Assembly: GCA_903904605.1 (NCBI GenBank)
Contig: CAIVDC010000086.1
Coordinates: 1-64,000, forward strand
From: an uncultured Sterolibacterium sp.
Lineage (GTDB): Bacteria; Pseudomonadota; Gammaproteobacteria; Burkholderiales; Rhodocyclaceae
DNA: 64,000 nt
Reading direction: 5' to 3'
Positions 17,172 through 26,439 of this stretch are shown here, piece after piece. A model generated the notes under the pieces. The model saw only the letters and a list, made by a program, of their open reading frames with translations. It ran no database searches and was not told the DNA's origin. The position numbers were made by a program, and so were the translations under genes. Position 1 is the stretch's first letter; every line of letters begins with the position of its first letter.

Positions 17172-17903
17172 ATGATATCGACGCGGCGACCGTATAATTG
17201 TCGCGTGGCAGACAATCTGGCAAGAAACCATCCTACCCTGGCCGAGATGCTGAGAGCGTCCCGCTGGGCCTCCGATCTCACCGAGAGCGAGTTTTCCCGG
17301 GTCGGGACTGGCGTTTTCGAACGTCCGATTGCGCCGGGACAATTCGTCTGCCGCAAGGGCGATCCTTGCGAGCACTGGTTCGGTGTCATCGACGGCCTGC
17401 TCAAGCTTTCCAGCGACATGGTCAGCGGCAAGACCGCAACCCTGACCGGCGTCCCCCCGGGTGGCTGGTTCGGCGAAGGCTCGATGCTCAAGACCGAGCC
17501 GCGCCGTTACGACGCCATCGCCCTGCGTCACTCCCGGGTCGCCTTCATGCGCCGCGAGACCTTCCAGTGGTTGCTCGATCACAGCATCGTGTTCAATCGC
17601 TTCCTGCTGGTGCAGTTGAACGAACGCCTCGGCCAGTTCATCGGCATGATCGAGTCGGAGCGCCTGTACGACACCGACACCCGGGTCGCCCGATGCCTCG
17701 CCGTGCTGTTCCATCCCGTCCTGTATCCCGGCCTGGACGACCGCCTGGCGATTTCCCAGGAGGAAATCGGCCATTTGGCCGGCATCTCCCGGCAGCGGAC
17801 CAATCGTTCGCTCAAGGTGCTGGAACAGGCCGGCTTCCTCAGCGTCCGGTACGGCGGCGTCACCATTCTCGACGTGGAGGGGCTGCGCCGCTTCGGCGGC
17901 TGA
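17172..17903 (+). CDS. Crp/Fnr-family transcriptional regulator
   Basis: 243 residues from ATG 17172. GTG 17205 (11 codons later, VADNL) is an alternative, since purines before 17172 are very close. The N-terminal cyclic-nucleotide-binding-type beta roll runs from FERPIAPGQFVCRKGDPCEHWFGVIDGLLKLS to GGWFGEGSMLK. A dimerisation helix follows, then a C-terminal winged helix-turn-helix (ISQEEIGHLAGISRQRTNRSLKVLEQAGFL). It lacks the N-terminal cysteine cluster of FNR, so oxygen sensing via Fe-S is unlikely. It is divergent from the acyl-CoA synthetase/transporter operon across 129 nt, making it the natural candidate regulator of that operon. Effector unknown. Confidence 0.88.
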   Translation: MISTRRPYNCRVADNLARNHPTLAEMLRASRWASDLTESEFSRVGTGVFERPIAPGQFVCRKGDPCEHWFGVIDGLLKLSSDMVSGKTATLTGVPPGGWFGEGSMLKTEPRRYDAIALRHSRVAFMRRETFQWLLDHSIVFNRFLLVQLNERLGQFIGMIESERLYDTDTRVARCLAVLFHPVLYPGLDDRLAISQEEIGHLAGISRQRTNRSLKVLEQAGFLSVRYGGVTILDVEGLRRFGG

Positions 17904-18095
17904 GCCCAGCGTTCGCCCAGCATCGGCATCTTCGTGTTCACTGGCGGCGAGGCCTCCGTCGAGGAATTGCTCGGCTGCGCCGACCAGGCCATGTACCAGG
18001 CCAAGGAGGCAGGTCGCAATACGGTGCGCATCTTCGCTGCGGACATCGCCGACTCGCAGAGCGTCGCTAAGGCACCCGCGCGGAACGATGTCTAG
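17904..18095 (+). pseudogene. orphan C-terminal remnant of a GGDEF domain
   Basis: Directly after the regulator's TGA, and in the same frame, codons read RSPSIGIFVFTGGEASVEELL, then GCADQAMYQAKEAGRNTVRIF, before a TAG at 18093. This is the C-terminal end of a diguanylate cyclase domain: the SIGI strand, then LLxxADxAMYxAKxxGRNxV. The GGDEF active-site loop and everything before it are absent, so it cannot make c-di-GMP. No start codon precedes it. It appears to be what is left after a deletion joined a lost gene to the end of the regulator gene. Confidence 0.8.
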
Positions 18096-18169
18096 CTCGG
18101 CCGGAACGCCGCAGATCCGGGCGACGGGCTCGCCGGACGAACGCCCTCGTTTCGCCCGGCGCCCGCCGA

Positions 18170-19021
18170 TCAGGAATACGCGTAGAAACCCCTGCCCGTC
18201 TTGCGCCCGAGGTAACCCGCCGCCACCATCTCCTTGAGCAGCGGCGCCGGACGATACTTGGGATCGTTGAAACCCTCATAGAAAACTTCCATCACCGCCA
18301 GCATGGTGTCCAGCCCGATCATGTCGGCGAGGGCCAGCGGGCCGATCGGGTGGTTGCAGCCGAGTTTCATGCCCGCGTCGATGTCCTCCGCCGTCGCCAG
18401 GCCTTCGGCCAGGGCGAAGATCGCTTCGTTGATCATCGGGCAGAGGATGCGGTTCACCACGAAGCCCGGGTTGTTCTTGACCGTGATCGGCGTCTTGCCG
18501 AGCCGTTTCGCCAGCGCTTCCACCTTGCGATGGGTTTCGTCGCTGGTTTGCAGGCCCCGGATCAACTCCACCAGCGCCATCATCGGCACCGGATTGAAGA
18601 AGTGCATGCCGATGAAACGCTCGGCGCGCCGGGTCGCCGCGGCCAGACGGGTGATCGAGATCGACGACGTGTTGCTGGCGAGGATCACCTCGGGGCCGAC
18701 CAGGGCATCGACATCCCTCAGCAGCTTCAGCTTGAGGTCCAGGTTTTCCGTGGCGGCCTCGATCACGATGTCGCAGCGCTTGAGATCGGCCTGCACGACG
18801 CTGCCCTTGATCAGGGCCAGCGCCGCCGCCTTCTGCTCGGCGGTCATCTTTTCCTTCTTGACCAGGCGGTCGAGACTGCCGGAGACGGCATTCACGCCCC
18901 GCCCGATGGCTGCCTCGTCGATATCCACCATCACCACCTCGAGTCCCGAGACCGCGCAGGCCTGGGCGATGCCGTTGCCCATGGTGCCGGCGCCGATGAT
19001 TCCAACTTTCGTGATGCTCAC
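18170..19021 (-). CDS. 3-hydroxyacyl-CoA (3-hydroxybutyryl-CoA) dehydrogenase
   Basis: 283 residues. The N-terminal Rossmann fold has [14 protein letters not shown] (residues 6-19), the catalytic region has [19 protein letters not shown], and [18 protein letters not shown] leads into the C-terminal dimerisation domain, ending ...[13 protein letters not shown]. This is the stand-alone Hbd/PaaH form rather than FadB. It oxidises (S)-3-hydroxyacyl-CoA with NAD. The start is GTG 19021, supported by AGGAGAGG about 7 nt upstream; a nearby ATG is in another frame and terminates at once. The gene lies 65 nt downstream of icmF and is probably cotranscribed with it, linking butyryl-CoA formed by the mutase to beta-oxidation. 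Confidence 0.9.
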   Translation of the reverse strand: MSITKVGIIGAGTMGNGIAQACAVSGLEVVMVDIDEAAIGRGVNAVSGSLDRLVKKEKMTAEQKAAALALIKGSVVQADLKRCDIVIEAATENLDLKLKLLRDVDALVGPEVILASNTSSISITRLAAATRRAERFIGMHFFNPVPMMALVELIRGLQTSDETHRKVEALAKRLGKTPITVKNNPGFVVNRILCPMINEAIFALAEGLATAEDIDAGMKLGCNHPIGPLALADMIGLDTMLAVMEVFYEGFNDPKYRPAPLLKEMVAAGYLGRKTGRGFYAYS

Positions 19022-19086
19022 GCTTGCCTCTCCTTCTGTTCCATGAATTTGATCTGGCACGACCCGCCAGCCCCCTTGCTGCATCG

Positions 19087-22000
19087 TCACATGCTCCTGC
19101 GGTACTGGCCGCCGACTTCGTACAGCGCTGCGGTGATCTGCCCCAGCGAGCAGACGCGCACCGCCTCCATCAGCAAGCCGAAGACATTGCCGTTGTCGAT
19201 CACCGTCTGCTTCAGGGCCGAGAGCATGGCGTCGCTTTCTGCGGCATGCATTGCCTGAAACGCGGTGAGACGTTCGATCTGCGAAAGCTTCTCCGCCTCG
19301 GTGGAACGCGCCAGTTCGATCTCGACCTGGGCATCCCCCTTGGGATTCCTGAAACTGTTGACGCCGATGATGGGATAGGAGCCATCGTGCTTCTTGTTCT
19401 CGTAATACAGCGATTCCTCCTGGATCTTGCCGCGCTGGTAACCGGTTTCCATGGCGCCGAGGACGCCGCCGCGGGAGGCCAATGCCTCGAACTCCTTGAG
19501 CACCGCCTCCTCCACCAGATCGGTCAACTCGTCGATGATGAAGGCGCCCTGATTGGGGTTCTCGTTCTTGGCTAGGCCCCACTCGCGGTTGATCACCAGC
19601 TGGATCGCCATGGCGCGGCGCACCGATTCGTCGGTCGGCGTGGTGATCGCCTCGTCGAAGGCATTGGTATGCAGCGAATTGCAGTTGTCGTACACGGCGA
19701 TCAAGGCCTGCAGCGTGGTACGGATGTCGTTGAAGGCCATCTCCTGGGCATGCAGCGACCGGCCGCTGGTCTGGACATGATATTTCAGCTTCTGGCTGCG
19801 CTCGCTGGCGCCGTACTTGTACTTCATCGCCACCGCCCAGATGCGGCGGGCGACCCGGCCGATCACGGTGTATTCCGGATCCATGCCGTTGGAAAAGAAG
19901 AACGACAGGTTGGGCGCGAAGTCGTCGATGTGCATGCCGCGCGCCAGATAGGCCTCTACGTAGGTGAAGCCGTTGGCCAGGGTGAAGGCGAGTTGCGAAA
20001 TCGGGTTGGCCCCGGCCTCGGCGATGTGATAGCCCGAGATCGAGACCGAGTAGAAATTCTTGATGTCGTGGTGGACGAAATATTCCTGAATGTCGCCCAT
20101 CATCTTCAAGGCGAACTCCGTCGAAAAGATGCAGGTATTCTGGCCCTGGTCCTCCTTCAGGATGTCGGCCTGGACCGTGCCGCGGACGCTGGACAAGGTC
20201 CAGGCGCTGATCTTCCCGGCCTCGTCCTCGGTCGGCTCGCGGCCGTTGTCGGCCTTGAACTTGTCCAGTTGCTGGTCGATCGCGGTATTGAAGAACATCG
20301 CCAGGATCATCGGCGCCGGACCGTTGATGGTCATGGATACCGAGGTGGCCGGCGAGCACAGGTCGAAGCCCGAATAGAGCACTTTCATGTCGTCCAGGGT
20401 GGCGATGGAGACGCCCGAGTTGCCGACCTTGCCGTAGATGTCGGGGCGCCGGTCGGGATCGCAGCCATACAGCGTGACCGAGTCGAAGGCGGTGGACAGC
20501 CGCTTGGCCGGCAGGCCCTCGGAGACTTTTTTGAAGCGGCGGTTGGTGCGGAAGGCGTCGCCCTCGCCGGCGAACATCCGCGTCGGGTCCTCGTTCTCGC
20601 GTTTGAAGGCGAAGACGCCCGCGGTAAAGGGAAAGGAACCGGGCAGGTTCTCCTTCATCAGGAACCGCAGGATCTCGCCTTCGTCCTCGAACCGGGGCAA
20701 ACATACCTTGCGGATCTTGCTGCCGGACAACGAAGCATGGGTCAGCGCGGTGCGGATTTCCTTGTCGCGGATCTTCACCACGTACTCGTCCCGGGCATAG
20801 AGATCGACGGTCTTGGGCCACAATTCGAGCAGTTTCCGGGTGCGAGGATCGAGCTGGCCTTCCTTCCAGGCGATCAGTTCACCGAAGTCCGCAACCGCCT
20901 TGCCGCATTCCTCGAAGAGCTGCCTGGCGGTCTTGAGCGACTGGCACTCGCGGGCCAGCCGCGCCTGCCGGGCCGCGTGTTCGTGGTAGGCGCGCAGGGC
21001 CTCGGCGATCTCGGCGAGATAGCGCACTCGAGCGTTGGGCACGATGGCGCGGGAACTCGACGAGTGTCTGACTGAAACCTTCTCCAGGCGCCCCTGCCCG
21101 ACCTTGAGACCGAGCGCCTGCAGCCGCTGCACGAGCGCCTGGTAGAGAGCGGTGACGCCGTCGTCGTTGAAGCGCGCCGCCATGGTGCCGAAGACCGGCA
21201 TCATGTCCGGAGTTTCGGAAAAGCGGCTGCGATTTCTCTGCACCTGCTTGCCGACGTCGCGCAGCGCATCCTCCGCACCCTTGCGGTCGAACTTGTTGAT
21301 CGCGACGAAATCGGCGAAGTCGAGCATGTCGATCTTCTCGAGCTGCGATGCCGCGCCGAATTCCGGCGTCATGACGTAGAGCGAGCAATCGACATGGGCG
21401 ACGATCGCCGCATCGCCCTGGCCGATGCCCGGCGTCTCGACGATCACCAGATCGAAGCCGGCGAGTTTGCAGGCGGCGATCACTTCGGGCAACGCGGTCG
21501 AGATTTCCGGGCCGGCATCCCGGGTGGCCAGGGAACGCATGTAGATGTTGGCGTGCTCGATCGCGTTCATGCGGATCCGGTCGCCCAGGAGCGCCCCGCC
21601 GCTGCGTTTTCTGGAGGGATCCACGGCGATGATGGCGATCCTGAGGCGGTCCTCCTGGTCGAGGCGGAAACGGCGCACCAGCTCGTCGGTGAGGCTGGAC
21701 TTGCCGGAGCCGCCGGTACCGGTGATGCCTATGATCGGAGTCCTGATCTTGGCGGCCGATTCGACCAACTGCTCTTTCAAGGCCTGCGGGTACACGCCGT
21801 TCTCCAGCGCCGTGATGATCCGGGCCAGGTTGCGCAGGCGGGCGTTGCGCTCCTCCGCCGCGAGCGCCGCGCAGACTTCCCCGGCTTGCGGCGCGAAGGG
21901 CGTCAGGTCGTAGTCGGCGCGGGCGACCAGATCACTGATCATGCCCTGCAGGCCAAGACTTTGGCCGTCTTCGGGCGAATACAGGCGGCTGACGCCGTAG

Positions 22001-22362
22001 GCTTGCAGCTCCGCGATCTCAGCCGGGATGATCACCCCACCGCCGCCGCCGAAGACCTTTATGTTCTCGCCGCCGCGCTCGCGCAGCAGGTCGAGCATGT
22101 ACTTGAAATATTCGACATGACCGCCCTGGTAGGAGGTCATGGCAATACCCTGTACGTCCTCCTGCAGCGCCGCATTGACGATCTCGCCCACCGAGCGGTT
22201 GTGGCCTAGATGGATCACCTCGACCCCGGTCGCCTGCATGATCCGCCGCATGATGTTGATCGCGGCGTCGTGCCCGTCGAACAAAGCGGCGGCCGTGACC
22301 AGGCGGATCTTGTGCCGGGGCTTGTAGGGGGCCGACGCTCTGCCCGCATGGAGATCCGTCAT
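19087..22362 (-). CDS. icmF: fused isobutyryl-CoA mutase IcmF
   Basis: 1091 residues from ATG 22362; an in-frame TTG at 22380 is less likely because IcmF proteins are about 1090 residues. Domain order is diagnostic: a cobalamin-binding domain (FDGHDAAIN near 28-36), a MeaB-like GTPase chaperone domain (GTGGSGKSS near 215-223, [23 protein letters not shown]) and the mutase barrel. It interconverts isobutyryl-CoA and n-butyryl-CoA (and isovaleryl/pivalyl-CoA) using adenosylcobalamin. Aligned by eye with methylmalonyl-CoA mutase, the substrate-selecting Tyr and Arg are here Phe (about 597, RMFAGEG) and Gln (about 741, GQNTCIF), the isobutyryl-CoA pair. It is followed by the 3-hydroxyacyl-CoA dehydrogenase gene. 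Confidence 0.95.
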   Translation of the reverse strand: MTDLHAGRASAPYKPRHKIRLVTAAALFDGHDAAINIMRRIMQATGVEVIHLGHNRSVGEIVNAALQEDVQGIAMTSYQGGHVEYFKYMLDLLRERGGENIKVFGGGGGVIIPAEIAELQAYGVSRLYSPEDGQSLGLQGMISDLVARADYDLTPFAPQAGEVCAALAAEERNARLRNLARIITALENGVYPQALKEQLVESAAKIRTPIIGITGTGGSGKSSLTDELVRRFRLDQEDRLRIAIIAVDPSRKRSGGALLGDRIRMNAIEHANIYMRSLATRDAGPEISTALPEVIAACKLAGFDLVIVETPGIGQGDAAIVAHVDCSLYVMTPEFGAASQLEKIDMLDFADFVAINKFDRKGAEDALRDVGKQVQRNRSRFSETPDMMPVFGTMAARFNDDGVTALYQALVQRLQALGLKVGQGRLEKVSVRHSSSSRAIVPNARVRYLAEIAEALRAYHEHAARQARLARECQSLKTARQLFEECGKAVADFGELIAWKEGQLDPRTRKLLELWPKTVDLYARDEYVVKIRDKEIRTALTHASLSGSKIRKVCLPRFEDEGEILRFLMKENLPGSFPFTAGVFAFKRENEDPTRMFAGEGDAFRTNRRFKKVSEGLPAKRLSTAFDSVTLYGCDPDRRPDIYGKVGNSGVSIATLDDMKVLYSGFDLCSPATSVSMTINGPAPMILAMFFNTAIDQQLDKFKADNGREPTEDEAGKISAWTLSSVRGTVQADILKEDQGQNTCIFSTEFALKMMGDIQEYFVHHDIKNFYSVSISGYHIAEAGANPISQLAFTLANGFTYVEAYLARGMHIDDFAPNLSFFFSNGMDPEYTVIGRVARRIWAVAMKYKYGASERSQKLKYHVQTSGRSLHAQEMAFNDIRTTLQALIAVYDNCNSLHTNAFDEAITTPTDESVRRAMAIQLVINREWGLAKNENPNQGAFIIDELTDLVEEAVLKEFEALASRGGVLGAMETGYQRGKIQEESLYYENKKHDGSYPIIGVNSFRNPKGDAQVEIELARSTEAEKLSQIERLTAFQAMHAAESDAMLSALKQTVIDNGNVFGLLMEAVRVCSLGQITAALYEVGGQYRRSM

Positions 22363-22416
22363 CGCATTCGGCCTCGCCAAGTAATTCGCTGTTCAGGACG
22401 TGGGAATCTAGCTGAC

Positions 22417-22434
22417 GTTGACGTTCACGTCAAC
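22417..22434. promoter_or_regulatory. 18-bp palindromic operator upstream of icmF
   Basis: GTTGACGTTCACGTCAAC is an inverted repeat with perfect 8-bp arms (GTTGACGT / ACGTCAAC) around a 2-nt centre, 55 nt upstream of the icmF start and inside the divergent icmF / cytochrome intergenic region. The form recalls ACGT-cored sites that I associate with MerR-family regulators such as LiuR of branched-chain acid catabolism genes. That assignment is from memory and unverified. Confidence 0.6.
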
Positions 22435-22470
22435 CTGGATGGTCCACGCATGCGTTTGTTGCAAGCCCGC

Positions 22471-22501
22471 AACATGAACCTTTCGCCAAGCTTTCATTTA
22501 T
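22471..22501 (+). promoter_or_regulatory. Pho-box-like tandem repeat upstream of the cytochrome-barrel gene
   Basis: Two consecutive 11-nt units, CTTTCGCCAAG and CTTTCATTTAT (22480-22501), lie 90 nt before the ATG at 22591. The architecture (7-nt conserved part plus 4 variable nt, repeated in phase every 11 nt) is that of a PhoB box or similar OmpR-family operator. A near copy (27 of 31 nt) precedes the porin gene at 24649-24679. Confidence 0.55.
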
Positions 22502-22590
22502 GTCGATTTGTGGCTAGCCGCTCCGACAATCGCGCCCTGGGTGCTAAATTCACTTCAGGAAAAACTCGACCCGTCCCAAAGGAGTCCCAA

Positions 22591-23856
22591 ATGAAGCGAA
22601 ATCTCACCAGTCTGCTGTCGGCGTTAGCGGCCATGTCCGTTTTGCTTCTGCCCGGCAGCGCGGAAGCCGTTCCGGCCTTCGCGCGACAGACCGGGCAGAA
22701 CTGCGTCGCCTGCCATGCCGGCGGCCAGTTCCCCGAACTCACTCCCTATGGGCGGATGTTCAAGCTGACCGGTTACACCATCGGCGAACGCACCCTGCCG
22801 CTGTCCATGATGGGCGTGCTGACGGCCAACAAGGTGAAGGTCGCCGACCCGGCGCAAGGGGCGACGCAGAATGGCGATCTCGTCTTCAACACCGGCAGCC
22901 TGTTCGTCGCCGGAAAGATCACGGACAACATCGGCGGCTTCGCGCAGATCACCTATAACAACTACGATGGCCCGAATCCTGATACCGGCAGCTTTTACGG
23001 GCATACCGGATCGGACAACCTGGACATCCGCTACGCCGACCGACTGATCGATACCAATCGCGACTTCATCTACGGCCTGACGCTGAACAACAACCCCGGC
23101 GTGCAGGACGTTTTCCACAGCGTCCCGGCCTGGGGTCCCGCGACTGTGCCCGGCAGCACCGGACCGGGCAACGGTCTGACCCCGATACTCGACAACGCCC
23201 TCGGCGCGCAGGCGGCGGGAATCGGCGCGTATGCCTACTGGGACAAGACGGTCTACGCGGAAGTCACCGGCTACAAGACCGGCGACGGCGTCTTTTCCTT
23301 CATGACCCAGGGCAACGGCGGCCAGGCTTATCTGAAGGGAACCAATCCCTATGTCCGTGTGGCGCTGACCAAGGAATGGGGCCCGCACAATGCCATGGTC
23401 GGCCTGACCCACTTCGACGTCCATCAGTACGAGGCGGACCCATCCAGTCCGACCGACCGCTATCGGGATACCGGCATAGATGCCCAGTACCAGTATCTGC
23501 TCGATCCTTACACGCTCACCGCGACGGTCGCCCGCATTCATGAAGGAATCGACTACGGTTCGGGAGTCCCTTCGGCAACCATCAATTCCCTGAGAGCCAA
23601 GACTTCCTTCACCTATCAGGCGAAGTACGGCGCCACCCTTTCGTACTTCAACATGACCAATAATCAGATGCAGGAGTCGTCCGGCTGGACCCCGGAGGTG
23701 TTCTGGACCCCGGTGCAATACGTGAGGCTCGGCCTGCAATACACCCTATTCAACAAAAACGAAGGGGTGACGGACCCGCGCGATCCGACCGGCGCCTCGA
23801 TACTGGATGCCAAGTCCAGCAACACCTTGTTCTTCTATGTCTGGGGCGCGTATTGA
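22591..23856 (+). CDS. Cyc2-like fused monoheme cytochrome c / outer membrane beta-barrel
   Basis: 421 residues from ATG 22591 (AGGAG 6 nt upstream; the frame is open further upstream but runs into promoter DNA). The signal peptide ends near AEA (26). A single c-type heme site CVACH (38-42) sits in PAFARQTGQNCVACHAGGQFPELTPYGR. The remaining 370 residues are rich in Gly, Asn, Tyr and alternating hydrophobics and end FFYVWGAY, as in outer membrane barrels. One heme followed by a barrel is the architecture of fused cytochrome-porins, of which iron-oxidising Cyc2 is the known example. It may move electrons across the outer membrane, but the substrate is unproven. A diheme cytochrome gene follows 60 nt downstream. 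Confidence 0.72.
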   Translation: MKRNLTSLLSALAAMSVLLLPGSAEAVPAFARQTGQNCVACHAGGQFPELTPYGRMFKLTGYTIGERTLPLSMMGVLTANKVKVADPAQGATQNGDLVFNTGSLFVAGKITDNIGGFAQITYNNYDGPNPDTGSFYGHTGSDNLDIRYADRLIDTNRDFIYGLTLNNNPGVQDVFHSVPAWGPATVPGSTGPGNGLTPILDNALGAQAAGIGAYAYWDKTVYAEVTGYKTGDGVFSFMTQGNGGQAYLKGTNPYVRVALTKEWGPHNAMVGLTHFDVHQYEADPSSPTDRYRDTGIDAQYQYLLDPYTLTATVARIHEGIDYGSGVPSATINSLRAKTSFTYQAKYGATLSYFNMTNNQMQESSGWTPEVFWTPVQYVRLGLQYTLFNKNEGVTDPRDPTGASILDAKSSNTLFFYVWGAY

Positions 23857-23916
23857 AGATCGAGCGCAAGGACTGGAGCGATGCACCCCCGACATGGATA
23901 CCACAGGAGATCAACA

Positions 23917-24561
23917 ATGAATAATGTTTCAATCACCCTGGCGCTGATCCTGGCCGCGATCGGCACGGGCTGCCAAACGACCCCGGAGCGTTCCCGCAAC
24001 CTGAATGACCCCAGCGTCTCCGGCAAGACCCTGGCCCAGCAGGTCTGCTCGAATTGCCATGGCATCGACGGCAATTCCGTCAATCCCAATTTTCCGAATC
24101 TGGCCGAGCAGCAGAAGGATTACTTCGTTGACGAAATTAAGGAATTCAAGAGCCATGACCGCTTCGACCCTGCCGGTTTCGAGTACATGTGGGGACTATC
24201 CCGGAGCCTGACCGAGAAGCAAGTGGGCGAACTGGCGGCCTATTTTGCCGCGCAGAAGAACATTCCCGACAAGTCCGCGGACCCCAAGCGGGAGGCCGAA
24301 GGCAAGCTCGTCTTCGACCAGGGCGTGCCGGCCAAGAACATTCCGCCCTGCATGGCCTGCCATGGCCCGGAAGCGGCCGGCAACGGCACTTTTCCGCGCC
24401 TGGCCGGCCAGCATGCCGATTACATCATGAAGCAGTTGACGGTGTTCCAGAGAACGGACGAGCGGCCCCAGGGAGCCGTCATGAAGAACGTGGCCCACGA
24501 TCTCACGCCGGACAACATAGCGAACGTCGCCGCCTTCCTCTCCACTTTGTCCAAGAAGTAG
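23917..24561 (+). CDS. diheme cytochrome c (c4-like), exported
   Basis: 214 residues from ATG 23917 (AGGAGA 7 nt upstream). The N-terminal signal ends LAAIGTGCQ, which could be a weak lipobox with Cys19 or simply a Sec signal. Two c-type heme sites are seen: CSNCH (44-48) and CMACH (145-149). Each is followed by a plausible axial Met (YMWGLS near 91 and AVMKNVAHDLT near 188). This is the two-domain layout of cytochrome c4. It would carry electrons in the periplasm, probably to or from the cytochrome-barrel protein encoded just upstream, toward a terminal oxidase or nitrogen-oxide reductase. The operon ends at a strong hairpin 15 nt downstream. Confidence 0.85.
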   Translation: MNNVSITLALILAAIGTGCQTTPERSRNLNDPSVSGKTLAQQVCSNCHGIDGNSVNPNFPNLAEQQKDYFVDEIKEFKSHDRFDPAGFEYMWGLSRSLTEKQVGELAAYFAAQKNIPDKSADPKREAEGKLVFDQGVPAKNIPPCMACHGPEAAGNGTFPRLAGQHADYIMKQLTVFQRTDERPQGAVMKNVAHDLTPDNIANVAAFLSTLSKK

Positions 24562-24575
24562 TCTTCGGCGGTCCC

Positions 24576-24603
24576 AAGACGGGCACCCGCGGGTGCCCGT
24601 CTT
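24576..24603 (+). terminator. hairpin terminator after the cytochrome operon
   Basis: A perfect 13-bp inverted repeat, AAGACGGGCACCC / GGGTGCCCGTCTT, with a 2-nt centre starts 15 nt after the diheme cytochrome stop. The U-tract is poor (TCTTCCATTT), so termination efficiency is uncertain, but the stem is very stable. Confidence 0.7.
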
Positions 24604-24648
24604 CCATTTGGTCACGGATCAATCCGGGATCCGTTGTTGCGGCAAAAC

Positions 24649-24679
24649 AACATTAATCTTTCGCCAACCTTTCAATTAT
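24649..24679 (+). promoter_or_regulatory. Pho-box-like tandem repeat upstream of the porin gene
   Basis: Two 11-nt units, CTTTCGCCAAC and CTTTCAATTAT (24658-24679), lie 161 nt before the porin ATG. The full 31-nt block differs from the one at 22471-22501 at only four positions. A further CTTTCGGTAA unit lies about 20 nt downstream. Sharing such a block suggests coregulation of the porin and the cytochrome operon. Confidence 0.55.
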
Positions 24680-24840
24680 TCAATTACGAAGGTTTTCACT
24701 TTCGGTAAATGTTGAATGTCATCAGATTGACCGATGGAAACACGGCCAGGGCTTCGCGGGCTGTGGTTGTCCGAGTCAGATCAAAGCAAGCGGCAAAAGA
24801 CGAGCAGGAATTTATTTCAATATCGGGAGGAAGATCGCAA

Positions 24841-26424
24841 ATGAAACGCAGTCAATTATCGCTACTTGTCGCTCTCGCACTGGGGGTTTCAGCCACGACT
24901 GTGTCAGGCGGGGCCTTCGCCCAGTCGACAGGCGACATGAAGGCGCAGATAGATGCCCTGCAGCACCAGTTGGAAGTCCTCAAGCAGCGCCTGGACAACC
25001 AGGAAGCCAAGCAGGCGCAAATGCCGGCGCAAGCGGCATCGCCTGCCGGCGTTGCCGGGCACGATTTCCTCGAGCGCAAGAAGGGCGACAACATGACTCT
25101 TCTGACGCACGGAGGGGAAGTCACGCTCTACGGCAAGCTCGATCTATCGGTGGATTCGACCACCAAAGGGATAGGCGGGATGGTCAACCCCAACGGCGGC
25201 GACTCCCCGGTAGGCGACATGGGCTGGATGCCGGCAATCTCCACTAACATCTCCTATATCGGCCTCAAAGGATTCCAGACCATCGGCGGCGAGCCCTACA
25301 ATTTCGTCTGGCAACTGGAAACGCAGATCGACGTGTCGGCCACATCCGGTTCGGCGATGTCTACCAGCAACCAGAGCGACACCGTGAAAGGGGCCCTGAC
25401 CAGTCGCAACAGCTTCGTCGGATTGGCCGGGGACTTCGGCGCCATCAAGATCGGCAAGACCGATGCGCCCTATAAGAACTCGACCGGACGCATGAACGCC
25501 TTCTCCGGAATGCTGGGTGACTACTCCGTGATCATGGGCAACTCCGGCGGCGACAACCGGGTGGAGTTCGGCACCCGCATGGATCACGCAATCTGGTACG
25601 AGTCCCCCAACTGGAGCGGCTTCAAACTCAACGCCTTGTTCGCGCCCGGACAAAACCGGGCGACCGACAGCAGCAATGTTGCCTCGGGAGAGTCGGACTG
25701 CACGGGCGGCAACATACCCGGCAGCGGCGGGATTCCGCCGACCTGCAGCGACGGTAGTTTCAGCGACGCCCTCAGTGCCAGCCTGGCCTATACGGCCGGA
25801 CCGCTCTATCTGACGGCTGCGTACGAGGCCCACCGCAAGGTCAACCGCAGCAGCGACATTTCGACACTGGTTGACAATGCTACCCCTGCACCGGATTCCT
25901 ACGGTCCCGCTGACGTTGCCGACGAAACGGCGGCAAAGATCGGCGCTCAATACAAGTTTCCGACCAAGACCACGGTCAGCGCAATCTACGAGAACATGAA
26001 GCGCAATGTACCGTCCTTCCTGAGCTATCAGAATGAACGCCAACGCAGCGGCACCTGGCTGGCGCTCAGCCAGGCGTTCTCCGGCGGCAACAGCCTGCAC
26101 TTTGGTTGGGCTCATGCGGGCAAGACGCCTGGCGACCCGGGGCAGCACAACACGCTGATCACGGCCAACCCCAACAACACGGCGAACATGTACACGATCG
26201 CGGCGATTCACCAGGTCGACAAGAACATGTCTTACTACGCCAACTATGCGACCACCGTGAACACCTCGGAGACCCACTATGACCTCGGCGCAGGCGGTCA
26301 CGGCATAACCACCGACTGCCACGATGCGAGTGGCGGAATCGGCTCAGGGCCATTGGCGAATCCGCACTGCTGGGCGGGCGGAAAATTGCAGGGGGTGTCC
26401 CTGGGAATGAACTACAAGTTCTGA
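24841..26424 (+). CDS. outer membrane porin (trimeric, gram-negative type)
   Basis: 527 residues from ATG 24841, which has GGGAGG about 10 nt upstream; an open extension to 24709 covers promoter DNA. The signal peptide ends near AFAQS (28). A short coiled-coil segment (MKAQIDALQHQLEVLKQRLDN, residues 33-53) likely trimerises. A beta barrel follows, with VTLYGKLDLSVD at its start, the FVGLAGDFGAIKIGKTDAPYK porin motif and terminal NYKF with the required C-terminal Phe. Gram-negative general porins of Betaproteobacteria share these features. The N-terminal coiled coil plus long loops is reminiscent of specific porins. Substrate unknown; the upstream Pho-box-like element suggests a phosphate-starvation role. 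Confidence 0.88.
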   Translation: MKRSQLSLLVALALGVSATTVSGGAFAQSTGDMKAQIDALQHQLEVLKQRLDNQEAKQAQMPAQAASPAGVAGHDFLERKKGDNMTLLTHGGEVTLYGKLDLSVDSTTKGIGGMVNPNGGDSPVGDMGWMPAISTNISYIGLKGFQTIGGEPYNFVWQLETQIDVSATSGSAMSTSNQSDTVKGALTSRNSFVGLAGDFGAIKIGKTDAPYKNSTGRMNAFSGMLGDYSVIMGNSGGDNRVEFGTRMDHAIWYESPNWSGFKLNALFAPGQNRATDSSNVASGESDCTGGNIPGSGGIPPTCSDGSFSDALSASLAYTAGPLYLTAAYEAHRKVNRSSDISTLVDNATPAPDSYGPADVADETAAKIGAQYKFPTKTTVSAIYENMKRNVPSFLSYQNERQRSGTWLALSQAFSGGNSLHFGWAHAGKTPGDPGQHNTLITANPNNTANMYTIAAIHQVDKNMSYYANYATTVNTSETHYDLGAGGHGITTDCHDASGGIGSGPLANPHCWAGGKLQGVSLGMNYKF

Positions 26425-26439
26425 TCGCAGTCTCAAGTT

